A stretch of 48,298 nucleotides of DNA, from positions 1 to 48,298 of the forward strand of contig JAQBWV010000015.1 of NCBI GenBank assembly GCA_027624335.1, in the 5' to 3' direction. This document shows positions 8,483 through 16,692 of the stretch, one piece after another. Position 1 is the first letter of the stretch. Each line of letters begins with the position of its first letter. Under the pieces are notes generated by a model that was given only the letters and a program-made list of their open reading frames with translations, was not told where the DNA came from and did no database searches. Origin of the DNA: Planctomycetota bacterium (GTDB taxonomy: Bacteria > Planctomycetota > Planctomycetia > Planctomycetales > Planctomycetaceae). The translations under genes were made by a program, and so were the position numbers.

Positions 8483-9787
8483 TTATCCCCAGATTCCTCT
8501 CAGTTCTTCCGGGCCCGCGACTCCCAGTGGGAATTCACGGCTGTGCGGATGGTCGGCAATGCCCGCGAACTGTCGCAGGGCCTGATGCAGGTGCTCAGGA
8601 CGGATGCGAATCCCTCGTTCTTTGTCGTCGCTCAATGATGTGGGATCGAGCGGAACTGCAAACTGCTTTTCGTCGGTCGATCCGATGACGCGATCGCCCT
8701 TGATGCCGGGGCCGAGGAACATTGTCGAGCCGATGGACCAGTGGTCCTTGCCGTCACCTTTGTTGTAGGTCGGTGTGCGGCCCATTTCGCTCTGCACGAC
8801 GACGACCAGCTTCTCTCGAATCTGCAGTTCTTCGGCGCGGTGCAGCACGTAGGCAATGCCTTCCAGAAACTCGGGGATCAGCTTCATTTGATCCCGGTCG
8901 TTGTTGGCATGGCTGTCGAACTGGCCGATCGACAGATTTGCGGAGACACAGACACCAGCTTTGAATGACGCCAGAGCGATCTCTGCCTGCTGAGCCAGCC
9001 GTTGTTTCGGGATGGATTGTGGAATGTGAGGCGTCACTCGGGCCAGCGCTTTGGAATTGATCTGTGCCGCGTAAAGCATATTTTCCGCCCGATCGCGGCG
9101 CGGCAGCAGCGGTTGCCTCGCCCGGTCGGCGCGTCGTTCACCGAGTGCCTGTTCGATGCGGGACAGGGCGAATTCATCGTGATAGGGCGATCGCTCGTTG
9201 CCCTCAATGGCATCCGCGTTGGCGATCCGTTTCAGAGACGGCAGGTACGGCACTCGCGACATCGCAACCAGATTGCCAGTCGCCGAGTAGTTGCCAAACG
9301 TCAGAAACGAAAGCGGGCAGGTCGGTCCCTGGCAGGCCGCCACCAACGCGGCAAACGTCGGATACGCCAGACTGTCGAGCTTGCCCGTTGCCATATAGCG
9401 AGAACACGGCGAGTGGTTGTTGACCGAATAGTCCAGGCCGTTGAACACGAGCAGTTCGTCGCCGAACTCTGCGTAGAAGTCCTCGTTGCTGAGGCCTCCC
9501 TCTTTGTGTTTCGCGGTGGGAGCAAACCGGTGAACGCCGTGGGTGAGGATGTCGCCTTCTTCGTAAAGCCGGTTAATCCCGCCGACTCCCTTCGGGTCCA
9601 TCAGGTAAGTGGTGTCCCAGCCGCCGGACGCGTTGAACACGATGTAGTACGGCCCGTCGTACGCAGGCAATTCGTGGCTGTCGTCAGCTTGCGCGGTGTC
9701 CGGAAACCGAATCGGCGTTGCCAGTCCCAGCCCGGCACCCGCACACCATTTCAGAAAGTCGCGACGCATTGAACGGTCTTTACTCAT
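8483..9787 (-). CDS. Twin-arginine exported DUF1501 protein
   Basis: 434 residues. The N-terminus has a twin-arginine signal (MRRDFLKWCAGAGLGLATP, starting at residue 7). The C-terminal half carries QSEMGRTPTYNKGDGKDHW, the DUF1501 signature (usually SEFGRTP...GRDHW), and QFDSHANN. DUF1501 proteins are widespread in planctomycetes, often beside large haem-motif proteins, and belong to the alkaline-phosphatase-like fold group; their reaction is not known. The start overlaps the end of the upstream haem-motif gene by eight bases, so the two are co-translated. This copy is diverged from the one at 20613-22031, for example in having GGWDTTYLM near the N-terminus. It probably acts in the periplasm. 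Confidence 0.8.
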   Translation of the reverse strand: MSKDRSMRRDFLKWCAGAGLGLATPIRFPDTAQADDSHELPAYDGPYYIVFNASGGWDTTYLMDPKGVGGINRLYEEGDILTHGVHRFAPTAKHKEGGLSNEDFYAEFGDELLVFNGLDYSVNNHSPCSRYMATGKLDSLAYPTFAALVAACQGPTCPLSFLTFGNYSATGNLVAMSRVPYLPSLKRIANADAIEGNERSPYHDEFALSRIEQALGERRADRARQPLLPRRDRAENMLYAAQINSKALARVTPHIPQSIPKQRLAQQAEIALASFKAGVCVSANLSIGQFDSHANNDRDQMKLIPEFLEGIAYVLHRAEELQIREKLVVVVQSEMGRTPTYNKGDGKDHWSIGSTMFLGPGIKGDRVIGSTDEKQFAVPLDPTSLSDDKERGIRIRPEHLHQALRQFAGIADHPHSREFPLGVAGPEELRGIWG

Positions 9788-12122
9788 AGAGAAAATCCTC
9801 CCGACGCAGCAGGTATGTTACGACGGCGCGCCACGCACGGACTGTGTAATGAGGGTCAGGGACGGGTGATTCGAGTCCCTGTCGACAGCTCCAGACTTCG
9901 CGCGGATCGATGCCCTTGCTGGCGGCGTCGGCCACGATTCCCGCAAAGAGTGCAAATGTGCGATCGACTTCCCGGGAATCCGGCTCGTCGGCGCGGCCCA
10001 GGACTTGCTGATGCAGATACACGATGGCACGACGAATCTGCATGTCGGATTCAGTCGAGGCACCGGGCCGTACATCGGGTTCGATGGTCGGAAACAGAAT
10101 GCGATCGGCGACCGGGCGGCTGAAGTCGTACGCGACGTTGCGACAGGCCACGTCGTTCGAAAGCGTTCGCTGGATCGCCCCCATCGCTCCGCTGGGATCG
10201 GTGGCACGTTCGGTGACTTCCTTTGAATCGATTCCACCGTAGAGCATCGCTGTCTGATTAGTCAGTTGTCCCCACGGCTGCCCGAAGATGGCGGTGAGCT
10301 TGCGCTCCAACTGCTCCGGGGGAAGCATCCTGACGACGCCGACGTCACTCAGTTCGGCCTCACGTGCGGGTGTCGTTGCGGCCGTTGCCAGTCCGTCCGC
10401 TCGGTAGAAGTCGGACAGCACCCAGTCCTTGATCGAATCCTTGAAGTTGAAGCCGCCATCGACGAATCGCCGCGCGATGGCTTCGACCTGTTGACGCTGT
10501 TCCTGCCAGGCACGACTTCGTGCTGCATGGAGCGGATCATCGAGGTCCTTCGGCGGCAGCAGTGGCCGGCGACCAGTCAGGATGTAATACGCATGCTCGG
10601 TCATTGCGACCGCAAAGCGAGGGTCCTTTGCCGTGCGCTCGCCCAGCCACTCCAAAGCCCGCCACCGTTCTTTCGCCGGCAAATCTTCGCCTTCGAAGCC
10701 TGCATCAAACATATCGGTGAACCAGCCCTCTTTGCGTTTTCCATAGAGCGCAAAGTTCGCCTCGAATCGCCAGTAATCCTGAAACAGTCCCGCGACCGGA
10801 TCGAGTGTTTTGTGGCAGACGACGCATTCGGACGCCTGCATGGTGGGGATTTCAAATTTCTCACTCACCGCCGCCGCGTCTGATACTCGGGCAGCGAGTT
10901 CGAGCACGTCAACGCCGAGAAAGTGCTGGTAATACATGCGGGCACGTAAGCGGTTGCGGTTGGTCTCCGTCGTGGGGTAGCGGCTGAGGTACTGAAATGT
11001 GCTGAGCAGCCCGGAGTGCGGATAGAAGCCCGTCGCCGATTCCTGGTCCTCGCGGCGACTGCGTCCGGTCAGCGCCTTCAGCTTGACCGGGATGTATTCG
11101 AACGGATCGTCCGGATTGCTGAACTGGTCCTTCAGCTCATCAAAGACGCCGTACCCGCGAGCCGTGAACGGCGACACCATGATGTAATCGGCCGTGACGA
11201 TTTCAGTGAAGGGGTGATCATTCCGCACGATGTACTCGATCAGCTTCATCGGCTCACCGAGCAGAGCCGCGCGGTAGTCGTTGGCCAGTTTGTAGCCGGC
11301 CTGTCGCCGCTCTTTCTCGTCGGTGATGTGGCTGAGGTCGCGCTTCTGATACCACAGTCGTGTCTTTTCAAAGTGCTCGTACGACAGCACCGTCGCGTCC
11401 GGGTTCCCATCGACTCCCAGAGTCAGAAAGATGTCGTTGAATCCCTCACGCAACCGTTCCAAAAAAGCGTCCTCGTGCATGACGCCATCGAGGATTCCGG
11501 GCACCGCTTTCAACCCGTCCGCCTCGACCGTCGCACGTTCTTTCTTCGTTGGCAGACGACCGGCCAGCGACAACGTCGCTCGCCGCAGCAGTCGGACGTC
11601 GTCAAGCATCAAGACCCCGTCAAAAAACGGCGGCGCGTCTGGATTGATGAGTGGTGTCTGTGGGAGCGTCGCAGCGGGAGAATTCACTCGACGCACAAAC
11701 TGTTCAAGAATGCGATACCCGGTCGAGCCCGTCTTGAGCACCTCTTTGCCGCCGTGATCGAGCCCTCCAGCGACTTTGATCAGCAGCAAAGCCTGATCGC
11801 CCGACTTGAGCCGCGCCACCCGAGCGAACGCATCACGGTTGAGCGTCATCAGCTTCTTCCGCTCGTCGTCTTTCGCCAGCCCCAGTTCGCGGAGCAGCAA
11901 TCGCGAGTCCTCAGCATCACCACCCTGTTTGTGACACTTGATGCACTCCATGACGCCAACTTTGGACCAGACTTCATCGGCGAACCAGGCATCGGTGACC
12001 GCAACACAATCAGGTCCGGGACACGACGACTTATCGTCGGCACCGGCGACGGTCGATACGAGTGCCGTCAGAACGACCACCATTCGCACTCTGTAATTCA
12101 CCGACGCGTGTGAAGTCCTCAT
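9780..12122 (-). CDS. Large secreted protein with two c-type haem motifs
   Basis: 780 residues from ATG 12122. A signal peptide (about 1-28) is followed by two CxxCH motifs, CIKCH (60-64) and CVVCH (433-437). The second is followed by KTLDPVAGLF, resembling the haem domains of the planctomycete DUF1588/DUF1592-type proteins. Between them lies a long helical domain with RLPTKKE (189-195), similar to the 'AGRLPT' motif of DUF1549/DUF1592-like proteins. It is expected to bind haem c in the periplasm, but its redox partner and substrate are unknown. It is the upstream member of an overlapping pair with the DUF1501 gene, a common planctomycete arrangement. Confidence 0.75.
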   Translation of the reverse strand: MRTSHASVNYRVRMVVVLTALVSTVAGADDKSSCPGPDCVAVTDAWFADEVWSKVGVMECIKCHKQGGDAEDSRLLLRELGLAKDDERKKLMTLNRDAFARVARLKSGDQALLLIKVAGGLDHGGKEVLKTGSTGYRILEQFVRRVNSPAATLPQTPLINPDAPPFFDGVLMLDDVRLLRRATLSLAGRLPTKKERATVEADGLKAVPGILDGVMHEDAFLERLREGFNDIFLTLGVDGNPDATVLSYEHFEKTRLWYQKRDLSHITDEKERRQAGYKLANDYRAALLGEPMKLIEYIVRNDHPFTEIVTADYIMVSPFTARGYGVFDELKDQFSNPDDPFEYIPVKLKALTGRSRREDQESATGFYPHSGLLSTFQYLSRYPTTETNRNRLRARMYYQHFLGVDVLELAARVSDAAAVSEKFEIPTMQASECVVCHKTLDPVAGLFQDYWRFEANFALYGKRKEGWFTDMFDAGFEGEDLPAKERWRALEWLGERTAKDPRFAVAMTEHAYYILTGRRPLLPPKDLDDPLHAARSRAWQEQRQQVEAIARRFVDGGFNFKDSIKDWVLSDFYRADGLATAATTPAREAELSDVGVVRMLPPEQLERKLTAIFGQPWGQLTNQTAMLYGGIDSKEVTERATDPSGAMGAIQRTLSNDVACRNVAYDFSRPVADRILFPTIEPDVRPGASTESDMQIRRAIVYLHQQVLGRADEPDSREVDRTFALFAGIVADAASKGIDPREVWSCRQGLESPVPDPHYTVRAWRAVVTYLLRREDFLYE

Positions 12123-12195
12123 GTCATCTCAACTTTCAAGATCATCAAAGCGCTCAACAGGAACGCGAGCGACGACGGAACGCGGGTTGAAAAAT

Positions 12196-12321
12196 TCATC
12201 GCTGCTGTCCAATCGCATCAGCGCGAATGAGGAAGTCGAACAGTTGGTCGTAATGGTTGCCGTCCAGTGTGATGTCAAACGGAACGATCTGCACTCCCCG
12301 CTCCGTATGTGACCCGCCAGA
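12196..12321 (-). pseudogene. Possible C-terminal remnant of an unknown protein
   Basis: On the minus strand a 41-codon stretch between two stops reads GVQIVPFDITLDGNHYDQLF, then an FDFLIRADA-type end. The amino-acid texture is that of a real protein tail, unlike random frames here. There is no start codon. Its TGA (12196-12198) overlaps an ATG that opens a 26-codon hydrophobic mini-frame (12119-12199) running into the haem-protein start. I cannot name the family. It may be the relic of a gene once upstream in the same operon. Confidence 0.3.
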
Positions 12322-13578
12322 TCAGTCGATTTTGTCACAAGGTATCTGCGGCCAGCGTACAGATTTTTGTGAAAGTACGCCCCTCAACCGCGAGCTGTTC
12401 CACAGTTCGCCAATGCACCAACTACAAGCGTGTCAGGTCACGTCAGCTCCGCCGTGATCGAGTGAATCATGTTGCGTCGATTTCGAGTCGCTCTGTCGTT
12501 TCTGCGAAGCCATCGCGAGTTACGTCAAGCAGGTCGCCGACGTGCTCGCCAGGCAGTTTGACGAAGAGGCAGTGCTCTACGACGCGTATTCACCGAAGCC
12601 GAGGCCCTGCAAGCAGAGCGGCAGACCGGCTACCCGCTGCTCTACTCACAGCAAGGCTATAGGTACTGCAACCTACTGGTTGCCCCCGCTGAGCGTGCCG
12701 CGTGGCAAAGTAGCCATCTCGCTCCGCGAGATGAGCCGAGCACGCTATCCAGTCGGACACTCGCTACGCAGGACAACGTCACCCGGCAGACAGAAACGCC
12801 GCAGGCCGGATCCATTTCAACGAGTTCGTCGGAACGCACGACGGCTCATCACGCGAAGCGTGATGGCTACTTAAAAGACCTTTCCGTCGTCGAGTACCGC
12901 GTCACAACGATGTTGGAATGGAGAGCACTTGGCGACTCGATACTCGTCATCGCGCTCGATCATCTGACGCTGGACCGCGTGTCGCTGTTGCGAGCCGTGC
13001 TGAACTCGCCCAGCCAGTATCGGCCGCAGGCCCGCACAACTCTGGACACCGCACTGGCCTCGTTCCCCAGGCCAACACGAGTTACCTCCTCCCATTGGAT
13101 CTGCTGCCGAGTCCCTGGCTGCACGCGTCAGCTGGCGAGTGGGACATGAGCGTTCAATGTCTGAACGAAGCCTTCGCCCTGGCGACTCGCGGCGGCATCA
13201 CTCGGCTGTGAAAGATCGCAACACCGGGCGAAGCGAACCAGATACCGCTCGCTCCGCATTGCGTCACCACCGATCTGGGAGCAGACTGCAAGCCTGCATG
13301 GCTGCGAGGTCGGGCCACTCTTTCTGATCCACGAGTACTACCCGAGCATTTTGCCGCCCGGCCTGGTAGAAAAGAGCTGGTCGATCGACAAGGATGGCTA
13401 TACCTCTTTGCCCGAGGGAGTCGGTCTATCGATGAAGCTAAACTGGTAGTAGTCGCAAAGCAGCTGATCGTGCCGGAATGGCCCACGCGACGCCAAATGC
13501 CGGACAGTTCGATCGCTGATTTGTAAACGGGACGGCGCTGCAGTGTGGCCTGTGTTTTCAGTTTATAGGGGACCTGGA
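12322..13578. other. Decayed region without an intact gene
   Basis: About 1.25 kb with many short frames on both strands, none complete or with a good start. One plus-strand frame is open from about 12555 to 13149 but has no start in its first half, and its sequence (long S/T/R-rich runs) is not clearly protein-like. A second segment at 12485-12600 (FCEAIASYVKQVADVLARQF) reads like a helical protein for about 40 codons and then loses frame. The right end holds the recognisable enolase-superfamily remnant. Just before 13579 is the AGGGGA ribosome site of the next gene. Confidence 0.45.
13101..13449 (+). pseudogene. Frameshifted 3' remnant of an enolase-superfamily (mandelate racemase-like) gene
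   Basis: Read across breaks, the plus strand gives ATRGGITRL, then TGA (13209-13211), then KIATPGEANQIPLAPHCVTT, and after a one-base shift near 13290 VGPLFLIHEYYPSILPP and WSIDKDGYTSLPEGVGLSMK, ending at TAG 13447-13449. The order 'GGIT...KIA...A....PLAPH', then an LFL..E.. stretch, then 'DGY..LPEGVGL', is the C-terminal pattern of mandelate racemase/muconate-lactonizing and sugar-acid dehydratase enzymes. An in-frame stop, a frameshift and no visible N-terminal part indicate a pseudogene. The upstream limit is uncertain. Confidence 0.5.
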
Positions 13579-14703
13579 ATGACGCATCTGTTTTCTCGAC
13601 GGGATCTACTGAAGCTTGCGGGCGGCGCGGTGGTCGCCTCGACCGGGCTCTCGTTGTCGGCCGCGCCCACTGACAGGAAGATATTTCGGATCGGTGTCGT
13701 GTCGGCCGCGATTCTTGGTAAGCCGCAGACTCGGAATGGGCACACCTGGCACTTTGGCCAATACCTGCATCCGACGTGCGACTTCGACGCCTTGAAGAAG
13801 CACTATCCTCAGGTCGTTGACGGCTGGCAGAAGGTCTATCGAAATCCGCAACTGCACTTCGATCTGCTTCCGCTGCCGGACACGAAGATTACGCATTACT
13901 ACGACGCCGACCCAAGTGTCTCGACGGCGTTTGCAGAAGTGTTTCCGGGAGTTCAGGTCGCCACGAGCCTCGAAAAGATGGCCGGTGAAGTGGATGCCAT
14001 CTGGATGGGCGACGCGTCCGGCAAAGGCGAGGATCACTTCGATCTGGTCGCGCCAGGACTGGCTCGCGGCCTGCCAACTTTCTGCGACAAACCAATCGGC
14101 GGTACGGTCGAGGGGACAAGGAGGATTCTCGATTTCGCACGTAAACACGATGCGCCACTGATGTCCGGCAGCATTTTCAATCATGAGTGGGGCATGGAAG
14201 CCGCAAAGCGAATGCGCGACGCGAACGAGTTCGGAGAGATCGAACACGTCTCGGCGCGTCTCCATAGCCGTTACCGACTCGACGGCTGGATGATCTACGG
14301 ACAGCATCCGGTGTGGACAGTGATGAGTCTGATGGGGGCAGGCGTCGATGCCGTTAGCATGTATGAATACAAAGACACGTGTCACGCTCAAATCACGTAT
14401 CAGGACCGTTACCCGTGCCACGTCTGGTACGGACAGCCGTTTGAAAGGTTCGAGTACAACCGGACGGACGTGTATTTCAAAAAGAAGCTCTATACGTTCA
14501 CGCCATCGATCGAGGGCGACTTCGCCGTCGGCCACAAATACGAAATGGTCCGCATGGCTGCGGCGTTTCGAGACATGCTGCATTCCCGCAAAGAACCAAA
14601 CTCTCACCAGGAAATTCTGGAAGTCACGGCGATCGTTCATGCCGGTGCCAGATCGCTGAACGAGAAAAGCCGTCTGGTCCAACTGGCCGAGGTACTTGGT
14701 TAG
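13579..14703 (+). CDS. Tat-exported Gfo/Idh/MocA-type oxidoreductase
   Basis: 374 residues from ATG 13579, with AGGGGA about seven bases upstream; an in-frame GTG at 13543 is less likely. The N-terminus has a twin-arginine signal (SRRDLLKLAGGAVVAST). FRIGVVSAAI opens a Rossmann-like domain. VDAIWMGDASG and GLPTFCDKPIGGTVEG match the family's 'xKPxG' nucleotide/substrate segment, where the Lys before Pro is usually essential. The C-terminal half is the usual alpha/beta dehydrogenase domain. Family members are NAD(P)-linked sugar or inositol dehydrogenases, and exported ones carry their cofactor through Tat. The substrate is unknown. Its 3' end is followed directly by a transposase relic. Confidence 0.75.
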   Translation: MTHLFSRRDLLKLAGGAVVASTGLSLSAAPTDRKIFRIGVVSAAILGKPQTRNGHTWHFGQYLHPTCDFDALKKHYPQVVDGWQKVYRNPQLHFDLLPLPDTKITHYYDADPSVSTAFAEVFPGVQVATSLEKMAGEVDAIWMGDASGKGEDHFDLVAPGLARGLPTFCDKPIGGTVEGTRRILDFARKHDAPLMSGSIFNHEWGMEAAKRMRDANEFGEIEHVSARLHSRYRLDGWMIYGQHPVWTVMSLMGAGVDAVSMYEYKDTCHAQITYQDRYPCHVWYGQPFERFEYNRTDVYFKKKLYTFTPSIEGDFAVGHKYEMVRMAAAFRDMLHSRKEPNSHQEILEVTAIVHAGARSLNEKSRLVQLAEVLG

Positions 14704-14705
14704 CT

Positions 14706-14905
14706 ACGAATGGGTCATGCCGAGCCTTCATGGAATCGTGTTTCGAAACACTCAAACAAGAACTCGAAATGACGGAACACAACGACCGCCAGGAGGCACG
14801 CTCCGAGATCGCTCACTACATCCGCTACTACAACGTCGTAAGAAAACACTCCGGCGTCGAATACCTCAAACCAGCTCAGTTCGAAGCCCACATCAACCAA
14901 CGTGA
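14706..14905 (+). pseudogene. IS3-family transposase relic (C-terminal fragment)
   Basis: The frame through AFMESCFETLKQELEM, then EARSEIAHYIRYYNVVRKHS and LKPAQFEA, matches the last 60 or so residues of IS3-family OrfB transposases (the end of the rve integrase domain, with the typical 'YNxxRxHSxxxYLxPxxFE' ending). The DDE catalytic part and orfA are missing. Similarity starts right after the oxidoreductase stop (14703), suggesting that a deletion or an old insertion ended here. The open frame runs on to 15020, but the part beyond about 14905 is unrelated and overlaps the VWA gene on the other strand. Confidence 0.75.
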
Positions 14906-14973
14906 AAAAGAGACCGAACCGTCCGCAAAAACGTCACCACCTCACGGCGTGGATTCGGTTTCGTCAGTACGAT

Positions 14974-16110
14974 CTACAGGACGCGACGTTTCTTGCGACC
15001 TTTGGAGAAGCTGTCGATGACCATGTTGCCGAGATCCTCGGCGTTACAGTAAGCCGCGACACCTCCTGACACCCTGGCCATCTGCTCGACGAAGTTGACC
15101 AGGTCGAGGTAGAAGTAGTCTTCGATCAATGCAAAACTCGAAAGATGAATCCCGTCGTTCGAACACCGTTTGACTTCGGCCAGTGTTGCCTTCGCAGTGC
15201 GCTCAGCAGGCGGGTAGATCAGGAGCAGATCGCGACCCTCGAGATGAGCCGTTGGTTCGCCATCTGTGATCGTGATGATTTGCCGATTCTGTGCCGGATG
15301 TCGTTTGAGTAGTCGCCGCGCGAACTGCAATCCCGCCTGGATGTTCGTGAAATGTTGCGGTACGAATGTGGGCGGCTGGTCGAGGTTTATTCGCAGATGA
15401 ACGCGTGGGTCAAAGATGCTGACTTCTTTAGGAGCTGAATAGAGAAGTTCCCGTTCTGTCATCGGGTTCGCGTAGCTGTAAAAGCCGACGATCTGCAGGA
15501 AGTCTCCCTGATATCTCCCGCGAACGAGACCCTGCAGTGCCATCGCGACTTTCTTGGCCTGTCCGTATTTTCCGTACCGATTCATGCTGCCAGACATGTC
15601 GAGCAGTACAACGGTCGCGCAGGCTGTCTGGTACTCGGTGTCGTAAACGACGAGGTCGTCCTGGTTGATGTCGATCGGCGACCCGCCGCCCTGCCGAACG
15701 AGTGCGTTCTTGAGGGTCTCATGCATGTTGAGGTTGGAAATTGGATCGCCGTACTCGTACGCCTTGGAATTCTCATGCACGGTCTGGCCAACGCCGCGAA
15801 ATTCGGTCTCATGTTTTCCGACCTTGTCTTTCCGCGTGACGTTGAACAGTGCCTCCAACGCCTGGCTTTCGACTCTTCGAACGCCTCGCGGTGTCACATG
15901 AAACCGACCGCTCTCGTCCTGATCGACGTAGCCCTGGTCGATCAGTTTCTGCACGAGGTCCGGGTGTTCTTCCTCCCAGGTCAGCAGGTTGTCGAGAATC
16001 TCTTCGCCGTAGTCGAGCATGTACCGGCTGAGTTCATCAAAAAGTTCGTCCGCTGACTGTGGAGTAAACTCCTGCGATCCGTCCCAGTGTGAGTATTCGA
16101 ATTCGGGCAT
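14974..16110 (-). CDS. VWA-domain protein
   Basis: 378 residues. The N-terminal 120 residues are acidic and helical with a winged-helix feel (DLVQKLIDQGYVDQDE, then RFHVTPRG). A von Willebrand A domain follows with an intact metal-ion-dependent adhesion site: DMSGS (171-175), T255 in FTNIQAG, and D283 in TITDGEP. No signal peptide or membrane segment is seen, so it is probably cytoplasmic. Proteins of this shape often work with a MoxR-type AAA ATPase, but no such gene is in the window, so the partner is unknown. Its 3' end converges with the IS3 relic. Confidence 0.75.
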   Translation of the reverse strand: MPEFEYSHWDGSQEFTPQSADELFDELSRYMLDYGEEILDNLLTWEEEHPDLVQKLIDQGYVDQDESGRFHVTPRGVRRVESQALEALFNVTRKDKVGKHETEFRGVGQTVHENSKAYEYGDPISNLNMHETLKNALVRQGGGSPIDINQDDLVVYDTEYQTACATVVLLDMSGSMNRYGKYGQAKKVAMALQGLVRGRYQGDFLQIVGFYSYANPMTERELLYSAPKEVSIFDPRVHLRINLDQPPTFVPQHFTNIQAGLQFARRLLKRHPAQNRQIITITDGEPTAHLEGRDLLLIYPPAERTAKATLAEVKRCSNDGIHLSSFALIEDYFYLDLVNFVEQMARVSGGVAAYCNAEDLGNMVIDSFSKGRKKRRVL

Positions 16111-16449
16111 GGCAGGCCTGTTCCAAGCGTGGTTTACTCAGCAAGGATACAGACGAGCTGGTCTGAATCGGAACGGACTGCGGACCAATTCTCATTCAAT
16201 CCAGGCAAATTCGGAATTGCCGTTGCAATCCACCGGGCCGTTCAACTCGACCGATCCGCACAGCTGTCACAGGACGGCAGAGTCGAGCGCAGATTCTCTA
16301 ATCGTCAGGTGATTACGCCGCCGCGTGGTCTCGCATGGTCTAAGTTTCAATCAAGCAGCTACATCTCGGCTTCCGGGGAGAGGTATCGGACATTGAGTCC
16401 GGTCGGCCGGAAGCGGGCCGCAAACACACCATGGATCAGGAACGGCACG
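16111..16449 (+). other. Divergent intergenic region and csrA leader
   Basis: 339 bases between the VWA gene and csrA, which are divergent. Two small nested stems lie in the csrA leader: cttccgg/ccggaag (16370-16376 and 16407-16413) and inside it ggac/gtcc (16388-16400). GGA bases occur in the loop and next to the start. I cannot fix a promoter. Confidence 0.4.
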
Positions 16450-16692
16450 ATGCTGGTACTCAGCCGGAAGAAGGACGAGAAGATCGTCATCGGTGACAAT
16501 ATTTCAATCATGGTCGTCGAGATCCGAGGGGACAAAGTCCGTCTCGGTATTGATGCTCCTCGCGATGTCAGTGTGCATCGACGTGAGGTTTACGAGGCGA
16601 TCAAACGCAAAGAAACCGAGCAATCTGTGGTTGAAGAAGATGCGACTGAAGATCTTTCGGCTGTCGAATCTGCTGATCAGGTTCAGGCATGA
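16450..16692 (+). CDS. csrA: Carbon storage regulator CsrA, with an acidic tail
   Basis: 80 residues from ATG 16450, with AGGAA eight bases upstream. MLVLSRKKDEKIVIGDNISI, then VRLGIDAPRDVSVHRREVYE, is a textbook CsrA, including the RNA-binding N-terminal strand and the conserved R in VHRREV. CsrA is a small dimeric RNA-binding protein that blocks or stabilises mRNAs by binding GGA in hairpin loops. In many bacteria it also controls motility and is set against FliW and flagellin. The last 20 residues or so (EQSVVEEDATEDLS...) form an acidic extension beyond the usual 60-residue core. The ribosome site itself contains GGA, which would allow self-control (inference). The stop overlaps the next ORF. 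Confidence 0.95.
   Translation: MLVLSRKKDEKIVIGDNISIMVVEIRGDKVRLGIDAPRDVSVHRREVYEAIKRKETEQSVVEEDATEDLSAVESADQVQA

Noticed and set aside
11016-12113. 365-codon plus-strand frame
   Set aside because: It is the complement of the haem-motif gene and has Arg-rich, low-complexity sequence with no motif.
12910-13149. 79-codon plus-strand frame (open back to about 12555 without a start)
   Set aside because: It has no start codon for its first half, no family features and a sequence rich in S, T and R; I treat it as part of the decayed region.
13606-14682. 358-codon minus-strand frame
   Set aside because: It lies antisense to the Tat-exported oxidoreductase; GC-rich genes give long antisense frames.
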